From: CAVSQX01 sp963730225 | GTDB lineage: Bacteria > Planctomycetota > Phycisphaerae > Tepidisphaerales > Tepidisphaeraceae | Assembly (NCBI GenBank): GCA_963730225.1 | Contig: CAVSQX010000004.1 | Location: 1,802,291 to 1,866,290 of the forward strand | Direction: 5' to 3' | DNA length: 64,000 bases | Shown here: positions 52,661 through 62,877 of the stretch, piece after piece | Layout: every line of letters starts with the position of its first letter | How positions within the stretch are numbered: the stretch's first letter is position 1 | Notes under the pieces: model-generated | The model's input: the letters and a program-made list of their open reading frames with translations, nothing else | The model's database searches: none | Told to the model about the DNA's origin: nothing | Made by a program: the position numbers and the translations under genes

Positions 52661-54289
52661 ATGCGAAACATGATTAGTGCCGGCATGGCCATGATCTTGT
52701 TAATCGGTACGGCGGCGCTTGCCGACGATTACACCGAGCCGATGGCCTCCGGCCCCTATCAGCCGAATTGGGATTCGCTCAAGCAATACAAAACTCCCGA
52801 CTGGTACCGCGACGCCAAGTTTGCCATCTGGGCTCACTGGGACGCGCAGTGCGTGCCCGAACAGGGCGATTGGTACGCCCGCAAAATGTACATGCAGGGC
52901 GATCACGACTACCAATATCAGGTCGATCATTACGGCCATCCCAGCAAGGTCGGCTTCAAAGACATCGACAACCTGTGGCACGCCGAAAACTGGGACCCGG
53001 AAAAACTGATCGCCCTCTACAAAGCCGCCGGCGCTCAGATGTTCGTCGCCTTGGCAAACCATCACGACAACTTCGATTGCTTCGACAGCAAATATCAGCC
53101 GTGGAATTCGGTGAACATCGGCCCGCACAAAGACATCGTCGGCACCTGGGCCAACGCAGCTCGGGCGGCGGGATTGCGCTTCGGCGTGACCGTTCACGCC
53201 GCTCACGCCTGGAGCTGGTATGAAGTCGCCCAAGGCTCCGACAAAACCGGCCCGCTCGCCGGCGTGCCGTATGACGGCAAGCTCACCAAGGCCGATGGCA
53301 AAGGAACCTGGTGGGACGGCCTCGATCCGCAGGATTTGTACGCTCAAAACCACACGCCGGGAAAAAAACTCGTTTGGGATTGGGACCCCAAGCAGGGCAG
53401 CAGCATTCCCGACGCCGCTTACTGCAACAAGTTCTACAATCGCACCGTCGATCTGATCAACAAATATCATCCCGATCTGATCTACTTCGACGACACGATT
53501 CTGCCGCTCTACCAGGTCAGCGATGTCGGGCTGAAGCTCGCCGCTCATTACTACAACAGCAGCGCCGCCCTTCACGACGGCGTCGTCGACGGCGTGCTCA
53601 CGGGCAAGGGACTTAATCCCGACCAGCGGCAGTGCATCACCTGGGATCTGGAGCGCGGCGAAACCGATCGCATCGAGCCGCAGGCCTGGCAAACCGACAC
53701 CTGTATTGGCCAATGGCATTACGATGCCGCCGTCTTCCAGCAGCATCGCTACAAAACCGCCGACACGATCATCCACACGCTTTGCGACATCGTCAGCAAA
53801 AACGGCAACCTCCAGTTGAGCATTCCCGTCAAAGGCGACGGCACCATCGATAGCGACGAGGTGGCGTTCCTCCAGGAAATGGCCAAATGGATGACCATCA
53901 ACAGAGAGGCCATTTTCGGCACGCGCCCATGGTCGATCTACGGCGAAGGCCCCGCCGCCGCCCGTGCCGCGGCTACGACCCAACCGCGCGCCGGAAATTT
54001 CAACGAAGGCCGCCGCCCGCCGCTCGGGGCTTCCGACATTCGCTTCACCACCAAAGGCGACACGCTTTTCGCCATCGTCATGGGTTGGCCCAACGATGGA
54101 AAGTTGACGATCAAATCGCTGGCGACCGATTCACCGAATTACACCGGCGACATCGGCGATGTGCATTTGCTGGGTGTCGACGCGAAGCTGGATGCGAAGC
54201 GCGATCAGGATGGATTGACGATCACGCTGCCGGCCGACAAGCCATGCGATCACGCCGTGGTATTCAAGATCGATCACGCCGGAACGTAA
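52661..54289 (+). CDS. Secreted alpha-L-fucosidase (GH29)
   Basis: A 542-residue exported GH29 enzyme. Signal peptide ISAGMAMILLIGTAALA, then the barrel with PDWYRDAKFAIWAHWDAQCV, GAQMFVALANHHDNFDCFD, RFGVTVHAAHAWSW, HPDLIYFDDTILPLY whose Asp is the probable nucleophile, and DIVSKNGNLQLSIPVKGDG. A C-terminal beta domain of about 120 residues follows. The W-H-x-D replacement of the usual FGIHWG start is noteworthy but common in GH29 subgroup enzymes. It releases fucose outside the cell. ATG 52661 with GGAG at 52650-52653. Confidence 0.9.
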   Translation: MRNMISAGMAMILLIGTAALADDYTEPMASGPYQPNWDSLKQYKTPDWYRDAKFAIWAHWDAQCVPEQGDWYARKMYMQGDHDYQYQVDHYGHPSKVGFKDIDNLWHAENWDPEKLIALYKAAGAQMFVALANHHDNFDCFDSKYQPWNSVNIGPHKDIVGTWANAARAAGLRFGVTVHAAHAWSWYEVAQGSDKTGPLAGVPYDGKLTKADGKGTWWDGLDPQDLYAQNHTPGKKLVWDWDPKQGSSIPDAAYCNKFYNRTVDLINKYHPDLIYFDDTILPLYQVSDVGLKLAAHYYNSSAALHDGVVDGVLTGKGLNPDQRQCITWDLERGETDRIEPQAWQTDTCIGQWHYDAAVFQQHRYKTADTIIHTLCDIVSKNGNLQLSIPVKGDGTIDSDEVAFLQEMAKWMTINREAIFGTRPWSIYGEGPAAARAAATTQPRAGNFNEGRRPPLGASDIRFTTKGDTLFAIVMGWPNDGKLTIKSLATDSPNYTGDIGDVHLLGVDAKLDAKRDQDGLTITLPADKPCDHAVVFKIDHAGT

Positions 54290-54290
54290 A

Positions 54291-55819
54291 TCACTTCTGC
54301 CGCCACACCGGATCGTGCGCCGCATCGCTGGCCCGCTCGAACCAGCGCGTCATGATCGTCTTGCCCTGCGTATAAAACAAAATCGATTCGCGCCCCTGAA
54401 TGTGCAAATCGCCGAAGAACGATTGGTTCCAGCCCGTGAACGGAAACCACGCCATCGGAGCCGGCACGCCGATGTTGATGCCGATCATCCCGGCGTTGAA
54501 ATGCTGCTTGAATTGCCGGGCCGCCCATCCGCTCTGGGTGAAAATCGACGCCCCGTTGCCGTACGGGCTGTTGCGGCCGATCTCCAGCGCTTGTTCCAGC
54601 GATGTCGCGCGAATGACCGACAAAACCGGCCCGAAGATTTCCTCGCCGGCCAGTTTGGTCCCCGGCTTCACGTGATCGACGACGCTGGGCCGCAGAAAAA
54701 ATCCCCGCGGCCGGGAACATCGCGCCGGCCGTCCAGCGCCACCGACGCCCCTTCCGATTCCCCGATCTTCAAAAACCCCGCGACGCGATCGCGATGTGCC
54801 GCCGTGATCAACGGCCCCATTTCCACCGTCGGATCGCTGTCGGTTGGCCCGACTTTCATTTTCGAAGCTTTCTCGACCAGTCGGCCGACCATTTCATCGC
54901 CGATTCCGCCGACGGAAACCGCCACCGATCCCGCCATGCAGCGTTCTCCCGCGCATCCATACGCCGACGCCGCCAGCGCCGCCACCGCCTGATCCAAATC
55001 CGCATCGGGCATGATGATCAAATGATTCTTCGCTCCGCCCGCCGACTGCACGCGCTTCCCGTGTTTCGTGCCGGTTTCGTAAACATATTTGGCGATCGCC
55101 GTTGAGCCGACGAACGAAATCGCTTTCACCTGCGGATGGGTCAGCAGCACATCGACGCATTCCTTGTCGCCGTGCACGATGTTGAACACACCCGCCGGCA
55201 CGCCCGCTTCCACCAGCAGTTCGCCGACGAGATTCGCCGACAGCGGAACTTTTTCCGACGGTTTGAGCACGAAAGTGTTCCCGCATGCCAGCGCGATCGG
55301 AAACATCCACATCGGCACCATCGCCGGGAAATTGAACGGCGTGATGCCGACGCAAACGCCGACGGGATGACGGACCGTTTCCGCATCCACATTGGTAGCC
55401 AGGTTCGGCAAAATTTCCCCCATCAGCATGTTCGGCGCTCCGCAGGCGAATTCGACCACTTCGATTCCCCGATGCACGCTGGCCCGCGCTTCGGTGATGG
55501 TTTTGCCGTGCTCGCGGGTCACCGTGGCCGCCAGCCGCTCGAAGTTCTTCATCAAAATTTCGCGGAATCGAAACAGCAGCCGGGCCCGCTCCACCGCCGG
55601 CGTCTGCGCCCACGCCGGCAGCGCCGCCGCGGCCGCCTCGACCGCTTTGGCCGTTTCCGCCGCCGTGCACATCGGCACGCGCGCGATCACTTCACCGGTC
55701 GATGGATTAAAAACGTCGCCGCGCCGGCTCGATGAACTGCTTTCCCATTTCCCGTCGCGAAGAATCAGAACATCCGCAGCATTGGAAGATCGGGGCGCGT
55801 CGATGGCGGGGGCGGTCAT
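54291..55819 (-). CDS. mmsA: Methylmalonate/malonate semialdehyde dehydrogenase (CoA-acylating), one frame break
   Basis: About 509 residues, an acylating aldehyde dehydrogenase. ITPFNFPAMVPMWMFPIALA and SFVGSTAIAKYVYETG are MmsA-type, the catalytic Cys is in YGCAGERCMAGS, and EEIFGPVLSVIRA and WFPFTGWNQSFFGDLHIQG follow. The frame breaks at the A6/C4 runs 54696-54706: VPGRG must join FFLRPSVVDHVKPG, which one added base achieves. Start ATG 55819. In this cluster it would convert (methyl)malonate semialdehyde from the aminotransferase step to acetyl- or propionyl-CoA. It is divergent from the aminotransferase. Confidence 0.9.
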
Positions 55820-55956
55820 GAGAATTTCCTTTTCAAAGGGTGCAATAACCGTAGCATTGCCGGACCGGCCGGGCAAATTTTTCTGGACAGAAAACCGGCG
55901 AATGATATCCTAGCGGGGTTGCAAATTCCGAGGCAATTTTTGGAAAACCAAGCCCG

Positions 55957-57249
55957 ATGAGCACTTCGCAAGCGGTCGACAAACACAAGAAATTCCTCTT
56001 CCCCGCCGTCTCGATGTACTACCAGGAGCCCATCGCTCTGGTGCGCGGCGAAGGGAACTACGTCTGGGACGATCAGGGTAAAAAATACCTGGATGCCTTC
56101 GGCGGCGTGCTGACCGTTTCCGTCGGCCACGCCAATCCGAAAGTCGTTCAGGCGATCGTCGAGCAGGTGAAGAAAATCAATCACACCTCGACGCTCTACG
56201 CCAACGAGCAGCAGTCGGAACTGGCGGAAAAACTGGCGTCGATTTCGCCGGGGAATCTGAAAAAATCTTTCTTCACCAGCAGCGGAACCGAGGCAAACGA
56301 AACCGCGATGAACGCCGCCCGCCACGCGACCGGCCGGCTGGAACTGGTCGTGCTCCGGCACAGTTATTCCGGTCGATCCGCCCAGACTCTGGCCGCCTGC
56401 GGGCAAAGCACCTGGAAAAAACTTCCGCCGCTGGTGCCGGGAATTCATCACGCCCATGCTCCATACTGTTATCGCTGTCCGTTCAACCTGGAATATCCCA
56501 CCTGTGGCATCAAGTGCGCCGAAGACATTGAAGAATTAATTCTGACCGAAACCAGCGGCGAAATCGCCGCGTTCATGGCCGAGACCATCATCGGCTCTGG
56601 TGGGTTCATCGTTCCGCCCCCCGGATATTTCGAGAAGGCAACCGCGATCGCACGCAAGTACGGCGGCCTGTTCATCGCCGACGAAGTTCAAACCGCCTGG
56701 GGCCGCACCGGCCAGCACTGGTGGGGAATTCAGCACTGGGACGCCAAGCCCGACATCATGGTTTCCGCCAAGGGCATGGGCAACGGCGCGCCGGTGGCCA
56801 TGACCATCGCCACGCCCGAAGTCGCCGACAAATTCCCCGGCATCACCTTCGCCACCTTCGGCGGAAACCCTGTTTCCATGGCCGCCGCACGATCCACCAT
56901 CGCCGTCATCGAAGAACAACATCTTCTGGAAAACTGCAAAACCGTCGGCGCGTATCTGGGCGAAAAATTCAAAGGCCTGAAAGAAAAATACCCCGTCGTC
57001 GGCGACGCCCGCGGCCTGGGCATGATGCAGGCCATCGAACTGGTCAAAGACCGCAAAACCAGGGAACCCAATCCGCAAGCGACGATAAAAGTTTTCGAAG
57101 AAACCAAAAAGCGCGGCGTGCTCATCGGCAAAGGCGGCGTCTACGGCAACGTCATCCGCACCGGCCTGATGCTCAACGCCGGCAAATCGCAGGTGGACGA
57201 ACTGGTCGAAGCGATGGATGCGGGGCTGGCCGCCGTGACTCAAGGGTGA
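55957..57249 (+). CDS. Class III aminotransferase, beta-alanine/3-aminoisobutyrate type
   Basis: A 430-residue PLP-dependent class III transaminase. DDQGKKYLDAFGGVLTVSVG, TSSGTEANETAMNAARHATG, LFIADEVQTAWGRTG with the PLP-Asp, and IMVSAKGMGNGAPV with the Schiff-base Lys, then TFATFGGNPVSMAAA. It resembles the alanine-glyoxylate (AGXT2-like) group, whose members also act on beta-alanine and 3-aminoisobutyrate. Its place beside dihydropyrimidinase and MmsA makes that role likely. Start ATG 55957. Confidence 0.9.
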   Translation: MSTSQAVDKHKKFLFPAVSMYYQEPIALVRGEGNYVWDDQGKKYLDAFGGVLTVSVGHANPKVVQAIVEQVKKINHTSTLYANEQQSELAEKLASISPGNLKKSFFTSSGTEANETAMNAARHATGRLELVVLRHSYSGRSAQTLAACGQSTWKKLPPLVPGIHHAHAPYCYRCPFNLEYPTCGIKCAEDIEELILTETSGEIAAFMAETIIGSGGFIVPPPGYFEKATAIARKYGGLFIADEVQTAWGRTGQHWWGIQHWDAKPDIMVSAKGMGNGAPVAMTIATPEVADKFPGITFATFGGNPVSMAAARSTIAVIEEQHLLENCKTVGAYLGEKFKGLKEKYPVVGDARGLGMMQAIELVKDRKTREPNPQATIKVFEETKKRGVLIGKGGVYGNVIRTGLMLNAGKSQVDELVEAMDAGLAAVTQG

Positions 57250-57251
57250 AA

Positions 57252-57324
57252 TCACCACGGAGACACGGAGGACACGGAGCAGAAATTAGCGATGAATTCT
57301 CCGTGTTCTCCGTGTCTCCGTGGT
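57252..57324. repeat. Hairpin repeat, family A, copy 4
   Basis: Left arm 57252-57286 and right arm 57294-57324 with CACGGAG units and a very short loop. It sits 2 bases after the aminotransferase stop and 21 bases before the dihydropyrimidinase start, inside a likely transcript. Confidence 0.88.
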
Positions 57325-57345
57325 TACTTCGCCTTCAGGTGAACC

Positions 57346-58724
<1,379 letters not shown>

Positions 58725-58753
58725 ATGCGAATTTCCTGCCCGCCGTTTCCCGG

Positions 58754-59788
58754 TCAATGATCGCGTCCGCGCTCCGCCTGGGCGCGGCGAATCATCTCCG
58801 TCACCGCGGCGTTGGCGTTGACGACGATGAACTCAACATTCGGATGAGCGTTGGCAAACACTCGAAAAATCTCATCGGCAAACGCCTGCCCGATCGATCG
58901 CACTCCGGCGAAATCCAATTGTACTTCGTCAAAGCGCTCCACTCGGCTCAGCACGCGCTTGGCCGACGAACGCGACATCATCGCCTCGTCTTCAAACAGC
59001 GCCAGTTTCAGCGGCACGTGCGTTTTGGCAAAACGATATTCCTCCGGCCCGCTGCTAAATCGCGAAAACACATCCCGCATGACGGTGCTCGACGGCAGCA
59101 GCAGCGCCATCGAAACCGTCGTACCACGGCCAGCTCGATCGCGCGTCTCCGCCCGCCATTCGTCGGTCCGAGTCGATCGAGAAAACGCCAGCTTTCCGGA
59201 CCGCACCTGGTAACGATCGAACAGACGCGAAGAAAAAAAGATTCCCTCCCCCGTGTGTCGCGCCGGATCGGTGGTGAATTTGCCCTTGCTCAACTCCAGC
59301 AGCGCCAGTCGCGAATCGCTCAGCCCAAGTGCGCCAGCGATCTTGTGAAAAATGCCTTCGCCGTCGTCCACAACCTCGACCATGATCGACACGTCCGTGC
59401 GCGAAATCCGCACCGTCACTTTTTTCCCGCCGGAATGATCGATGGCATTGTTGACCATCTCGGTGAGGCCATAGCTGCAAATGAGTTTTTCTTCATCCGC
59501 CAAATCCGCGACCGCCGGGGCGGCGAACGTTGTCCAGACGCGGTCTTCGGCCAAGCCGCGAAGTACAAAGGCCCGATGTTTTTTCGCCGTGATGGCCAAC
59601 TCGTATCGCCGATACCGCTTTTCCCCGCTAGCCAGCAGCAATCCATCGGCCGCCAGATGCTGCACGTGCAATTGAACCGCCTGCGGCGTAACCCCATACG
59701 CTACCGATACTTGCCGCACCGGGCTGGTCGATTGCCAAAAAACTTCCCGCAGAACTGCCCGGCGAATCTCGTGCGAACGCTTGGACAT
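58754..59788 (-). CDS. Unusual regulator: wHTH, GHKL ATPase and STAS-like (DUF4325) domains
   Basis: A 344-residue protein. Residues 1-70 form a winged helix (EIRRAVLREVFWQST, VAYGVTPQAVQLHVQHLAAD). Residues about 90-230 are a GHKL/HATPase domain with N-box GLTEMVNNAIDHSGG, G1 VVDDGEGIFHK and G2 HTGEGIFFSS. Residues about 250-340 resemble the STAS-like DUF4325 domain (LKLALFEDEAMMSRSSAKRV, EVQLDFAGVRSIGQAFADEI). There is no phospho-acceptor His. It lies inside the pyrimidine cluster, divergent from the permease, with inverted and direct copies of ACTTGGATTA between the two starts, so it probably controls the cluster. Start ATG 59788. Confidence 0.75.
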   Translation of the reverse strand: MSKRSHEIRRAVLREVFWQSTSPVRQVSVAYGVTPQAVQLHVQHLAADGLLLASGEKRYRRYELAITAKKHRAFVLRGLAEDRVWTTFAAPAVADLADEEKLICSYGLTEMVNNAIDHSGGKKVTVRISRTDVSIMVEVVDDGEGIFHKIAGALGLSDSRLALLELSKGKFTTDPARHTGEGIFFSSRLFDRYQVRSGKLAFSRSTRTDEWRAETRDRAGRGTTVSMALLLPSSTVMRDVFSRFSSGPEEYRFAKTHVPLKLALFEDEAMMSRSSAKRVLSRVERFDEVQLDFAGVRSIGQAFADEIFRVFANAHPNVEFIVVNANAAVTEMIRRAQAERGRDH

Positions 59789-59789
59789 T

Positions 59790-59832
59790 ACTTGGATTAC
59801 TATACCAAGTTACTTTTGAAAAACTTGGATTA
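59790..59832. promoter_or_regulatory. Candidate operator between the regulator and the permease
   Basis: ACTTGGATTAC at 59790-59800, the inverse half ACCAAGT at 59804-59810, and a direct copy ACTTGGATTA at 59823-59832 lie in the 53-base divergent gap. The first two form a palindrome, and the third is in line with it about 33 bases on. This is the place where a regulator would block both promoters. AT-rich sequence suitable for -10 elements overlaps it. Confidence 0.55.
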
Positions 59833-59841
59833 GGAATTAGA

Positions 59842-61362
59842 ATGACGCCCCTGCCAGCATCCTCAACTTCGCAGCCGGACGTGCTGGCACCCGAGCTCGA
59901 GATTCCGCACGGCAATCTCTACAACGCCGATCTCGCTCCCACCACGCCTGCGCAGCGAACGTGGTCGGTCTGGTCCATCGCGGCACTGTGGATCAGCATG
60001 TCCGCCTGCATTCCCACCTACCAGCTCGCCTCGTCGCTGGTGAGCGGAAAAATCGGCATGAACTGGTGGGAAGCCATCCTCACGATTTTTCTGGGAAACC
60101 TCATCGTGCTGATTCCCATGGTTCTCAACGCCCACGCCGGCACGAAATACGGCATTCCCTTTCCCGTCTACTGCCGCGCCAGCTTCGGCACCTGGGGCGC
60201 CAACATTCCCGCGCTGCTGCGGGCGATGGTGGCCTGCGGTTGGTTCGGAATTCAGGCGTGGATCGGCGGAGCCGCGCTCTTCCAACTCGCCGCCGCGTTT
60301 TGGCCGTCGATCGCCACCCCCAATCATTCCAGCGTGCTGGGCATCACCGCGCCGCAATTTATCTGCTTCATGATCTTCTGGCTCATCAACATGATCGTGA
60401 TCTACAACGGCATCGATTCCATCCGCATTCTCCTGAACATCAAAGCCCCGCTGCTGATCGCGCTGGGCCTGTTGCTGCTCGGCTGGGCGTACAACCGCGC
60501 CGGCGGGTTCGGCCCGATGCTCAGCCAACCCTCGCAATTCGAACCCGGCCAGCCCAAGGAAGGCCAATTCTGGCTCTACTTTTTCCCGTCATTAACCGCC
60601 ATGGTCGGTTTCTGGGCCACGCTGTCCCTGAACATCCCCGATTTTTCCCGCTACGCCAAATCGCAGCGCGATCAAATCGTCGGCCAGGCGATCGGCCTGC
60701 CCACCACGATGGCCCTCTATTCCTTCATCGGCGTCGCCGTCACCAGTGCCACCGTCGTCATCTTCGGCCACGACATCTGGGATCCCGTCGCGCTGCTCGG
60801 CACGTTCCACAGCAAGTTCACCATCACCATCGCCATGCTCTCGATCGCGGTGGCAACGCTGGCCACCAACATCGCCGCCAACGTCGTCAGCCCCGCCAAC
60901 GATTTTTCCCACCTCTGGCCCCGCCGCATCAGCTTCCGCGTCGGTGGATTTATCACCGGAATTGTCGGCATCATCATGATGCCCTGGAAGCTCATCGCCG
61001 ACCCGCACGGATACATTTTCACCTGGCTCATCGCCTACTCGGCCCTGCTCGGCGCGGTCGGCGGAATCATCATCTGCGATTATTTCGCCCTCCGCCGCAC
61101 GCGCCTCAGCGTCGCCGACTTGTTCCGCCAAAACGGTAGATACTCCTACGCCAACGGCACGAATTTCAGAGCCGTCGCCGCCCTGGTCATCGCCGTCGCT
61201 CCCTGCGTGCCGGGATTTTTGCACACCGTCGGACTAATATCATCCGTCCCGCCGCTGTTCGATCGGCTCTACACCTACGCTTGGTTTCTAACCTTCGCGC
61301 TGGCGTTCGGCTTGTACGGGCTGCTCATGATCGGCAGCCCCAGCGTCAGACAGGAGAAATAG
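59842..61362 (+). CDS. NCS1-family nucleobase permease
   Basis: A 506-residue, about 12-helix transporter of the nucleobase:cation symporter-1 family. The cytoplasmic start ends TPAQRTWSVWSIAALWISM, followed by YGIPFPVYCRASFGTWGANI, the family's substrate-helix signature, ACGWFGIQAWIGGAALFQL and LSLNIPDFSRYAKSQRDQI. It should import uracil, thymine, allantoin or hydantoin-type compounds; the cluster points to pyrimidines. ATG 59842 with AGGA at 59833-59836; the amidase starts 3 bases after its stop, so they are co-transcribed. Confidence 0.93.
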   Translation: MTPLPASSTSQPDVLAPELEIPHGNLYNADLAPTTPAQRTWSVWSIAALWISMSACIPTYQLASSLVSGKIGMNWWEAILTIFLGNLIVLIPMVLNAHAGTKYGIPFPVYCRASFGTWGANIPALLRAMVACGWFGIQAWIGGAALFQLAAAFWPSIATPNHSSVLGITAPQFICFMIFWLINMIVIYNGIDSIRILLNIKAPLLIALGLLLLGWAYNRAGGFGPMLSQPSQFEPGQPKEGQFWLYFFPSLTAMVGFWATLSLNIPDFSRYAKSQRDQIVGQAIGLPTTMALYSFIGVAVTSATVVIFGHDIWDPVALLGTFHSKFTITIAMLSIAVATLATNIAANVVSPANDFSHLWPRRISFRVGGFITGIVGIIMMPWKLIADPHGYIFTWLIAYSALLGAVGGIIICDYFALRRTRLSVADLFRQNGRYSYANGTNFRAVAALVIAVAPCVPGFLHTVGLISSVPPLFDRLYTYAWFLTFALAFGLYGLLMIGSPSVRQEK

Positions 61363-61365
61363 CCC

Positions 61366-62235
61366 ATGCCTCGAATCGTCAAATGCGGCCTCATCCAATC
61401 GCACAACGCCGGTTCCCCCGACGGCTCCGTCGAGCAGATCAAAAAGCAGAACATCGAGCACCAGATGAAATTCGTCGACGCCGCCGGAAAGGCCGGCGTG
61501 CAGATTCTCTGTCTCCAGGAAGTTTTCAACACTCCCTACTTCTGCGCCGAGCAGCAGACCAAATGGTACGACGCCACCGAAAAAATCCCCGACGGCCCCA
61601 CCACCAAACTTTTTCAGGACATCGCCAAAAAATACAACATGGTCTGCATCGTGCCGATCTATGAAGTCGAGATCACCGGCATCTACTACAACACCGCCGC
61701 CGTCATCGACGCCGACGGCAAATACCTCGGCAAATACCGCAAAACCCACATCCCCCAGGTGCAGCCGGGCTTCTGGGAAAAATATTATTTCAAGCCCGGC
61801 AACCTCGGCTATCCCTGCTTCGACACCGCCTACGCCCGCATCGGCGTCTACATCTGCTACGACCGCCATTTCCCCGAAGGCGCCCGTGCCCTCGGTTTGA
61901 ACGGCGCCGAAATCGTCTTCAACCCTTCCGCCACCGTCGCGGGCCTCAGCGAATATCTCTGGAAGCTCGAGCAGCCCGCCCACGCCGTCGCCAACGGTTA
62001 TTTCGTCGGAGCCATCAACCGCGTCGGCAAGGAATCCCCCTGGAACATCGGCGAATTCTACGGCCAATCTTATTTCTGCGACCCCCGCGGCCAAATCATC
62101 GCCATCGCCAGCCGCGACAAAGATGAACTCATCACCGCCGATCTCGATCTCGATAAAATCAAGGAAGTCCGCAACACCTGGCAGTTCTTCCGCGACCGAA
62201 GGCCGGAGTTGTACGGACCGCTGGTGCAAGGATAA
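61366..62235 (+). CDS. N-carbamoyl-beta-alanine amidase (beta-ureidopropionase), nitrilase family
   Basis: A 289-residue carbon-nitrogen hydrolase. The catalytic triad is seen as Glu in ILCLQEVFNTPYF, Lys in GKYRKTHIPQ and Cys in IGVYICYDRHFPEGAR. The local sequence is that of bacterial beta-ureidopropionases, which release beta-alanine or 3-aminoisobutyrate, CO2 and ammonia. Start ATG 61366, directly behind the permease. Confidence 0.92.
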   Translation: MPRIVKCGLIQSHNAGSPDGSVEQIKKQNIEHQMKFVDAAGKAGVQILCLQEVFNTPYFCAEQQTKWYDATEKIPDGPTTKLFQDIAKKYNMVCIVPIYEVEITGIYYNTAAVIDADGKYLGKYRKTHIPQVQPGFWEKYYFKPGNLGYPCFDTAYARIGVYICYDRHFPEGARALGLNGAEIVFNPSATVAGLSEYLWKLEQPAHAVANGYFVGAINRVGKESPWNIGEFYGQSYFCDPRGQIIAIASRDKDELITADLDLDKIKEVRNTWQFFRDRRPELYGPLVQG

Positions 62236-62237
62236 CA

Positions 62238-62338
62238 AATGACACGGTGACAAGGTGAAAAAGACTCTTCGCTACCGCGGTATTCTCACCTTGTCACCCC
62301 TTCCCCTTGTCACCTTGTCATGAACCACCTTGTCATGA
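62238..62338. repeat. Hairpin repeat, family B, copy 2
   Basis: Left arm 62238-62265 with TGACACGG and TGACAAGG units; right arm 62283-62338 with inverse CCTTGTCA units, longer than the left. It lies 2 bases after the amidase stop and 6 bases before the four-helix-bundle gene. Confidence 0.87.
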
Positions 62339-62344
62339 CCCCCA

Positions 62345-62758
62345 ATGCCCGGCAAGATCCAAACCCACCGCGACTTGGACGTCTACCGACGCGCGTTCGA
62401 TCTGGCTATGACGACCTTTGAAACATCTTCGAGATTTCCGAAAGACGAAAAATACTCGCTGATCGACCAGATCCGCCGCTCATCGCGGTCGGTTTGCGCG
62501 AATCTGGCCGAAGCGTGGCGCAAGCGCCGTTACCAGCCCGCGTTCATCAGCAAGCTTTCCGACGCCGAAGCCGAAGCCGCCGAGACTCAGGTCTGGCTCG
62601 AGTTCGCCGTCAAATGCGGCTATCTCAACCGAAACTCCGCCGCGTCCATGTATAAGGAATACAATCGCGTCATCGCAACCATTGTCGGAATGATCAATCA
62701 CCCGGAAACGTGGATCATTCGAGAACGAGTAGAAGACGATGACAAGGAGACAAGGTGA
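62345..62758 (+). CDS. Four-helix-bundle protein (S23/IVS-encoded type)
   Basis: A 137-residue helical protein of the family first described from 23S rRNA intervening sequences. RDLDVYRRAFDLAMTTFETS, YSLIDQIRRSSRSVCANLAE, AWRKRRYQPAFISKLSDAEA and AETQVWLEFAVKCGYL are the four helices, with the conserved QIRRSSxSVxANLAE motif. Members resemble the accessory protein bAvd of diversity-generating retroelements, but no reverse transcriptase is nearby. The gene lies between two family B hairpins and its last codons (DDKETR and TGA) are within the left arm of the second. It interrupts the pyrimidine operon. Confidence 0.88.
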   Translation: MPGKIQTHRDLDVYRRAFDLAMTTFETSSRFPKDEKYSLIDQIRRSSRSVCANLAEAWRKRRYQPAFISKLSDAEAEAAETQVWLEFAVKCGYLNRNSAASMYKEYNRVIATIVGMINHPETWIIRERVEDDDKETR

Positions 62759-62840
62759 CACGGTGACAAGGTGACGGGAAAAACCAGGTGACTCGCATTT
62801 TGTCACCTTGTCACCCCCTCACCTTGTCACCTTGTCATGA
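62738..62840. repeat. Hairpin repeat, family B, copy 3
   Basis: Left arm 62738-62778 with five GACAAGG-type units, right arm 62798-62840 with five inverse units. It overlaps the 3' end of the four-helix-bundle gene and ends 37 bases before the preA start. Confidence 0.87.
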
Positions 62841-62877
62841 CCATTCGCGCCAGGCCACACAAAACCGGAGCCCACCC

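Noticed and set aside
62345..62758. Diversity-generating retroelement accessory gene
   Set aside because: The four-helix-bundle protein resembles bAvd, but there is no reverse transcriptase and no template/variable repeat pair in the window.
62238..62840. Insertion sequence with terminal inverted repeats
   Set aside because: The flanks are self-complementary hairpins rather than simple terminal repeats, no transposase is encoded, and no target-site duplication is evident.
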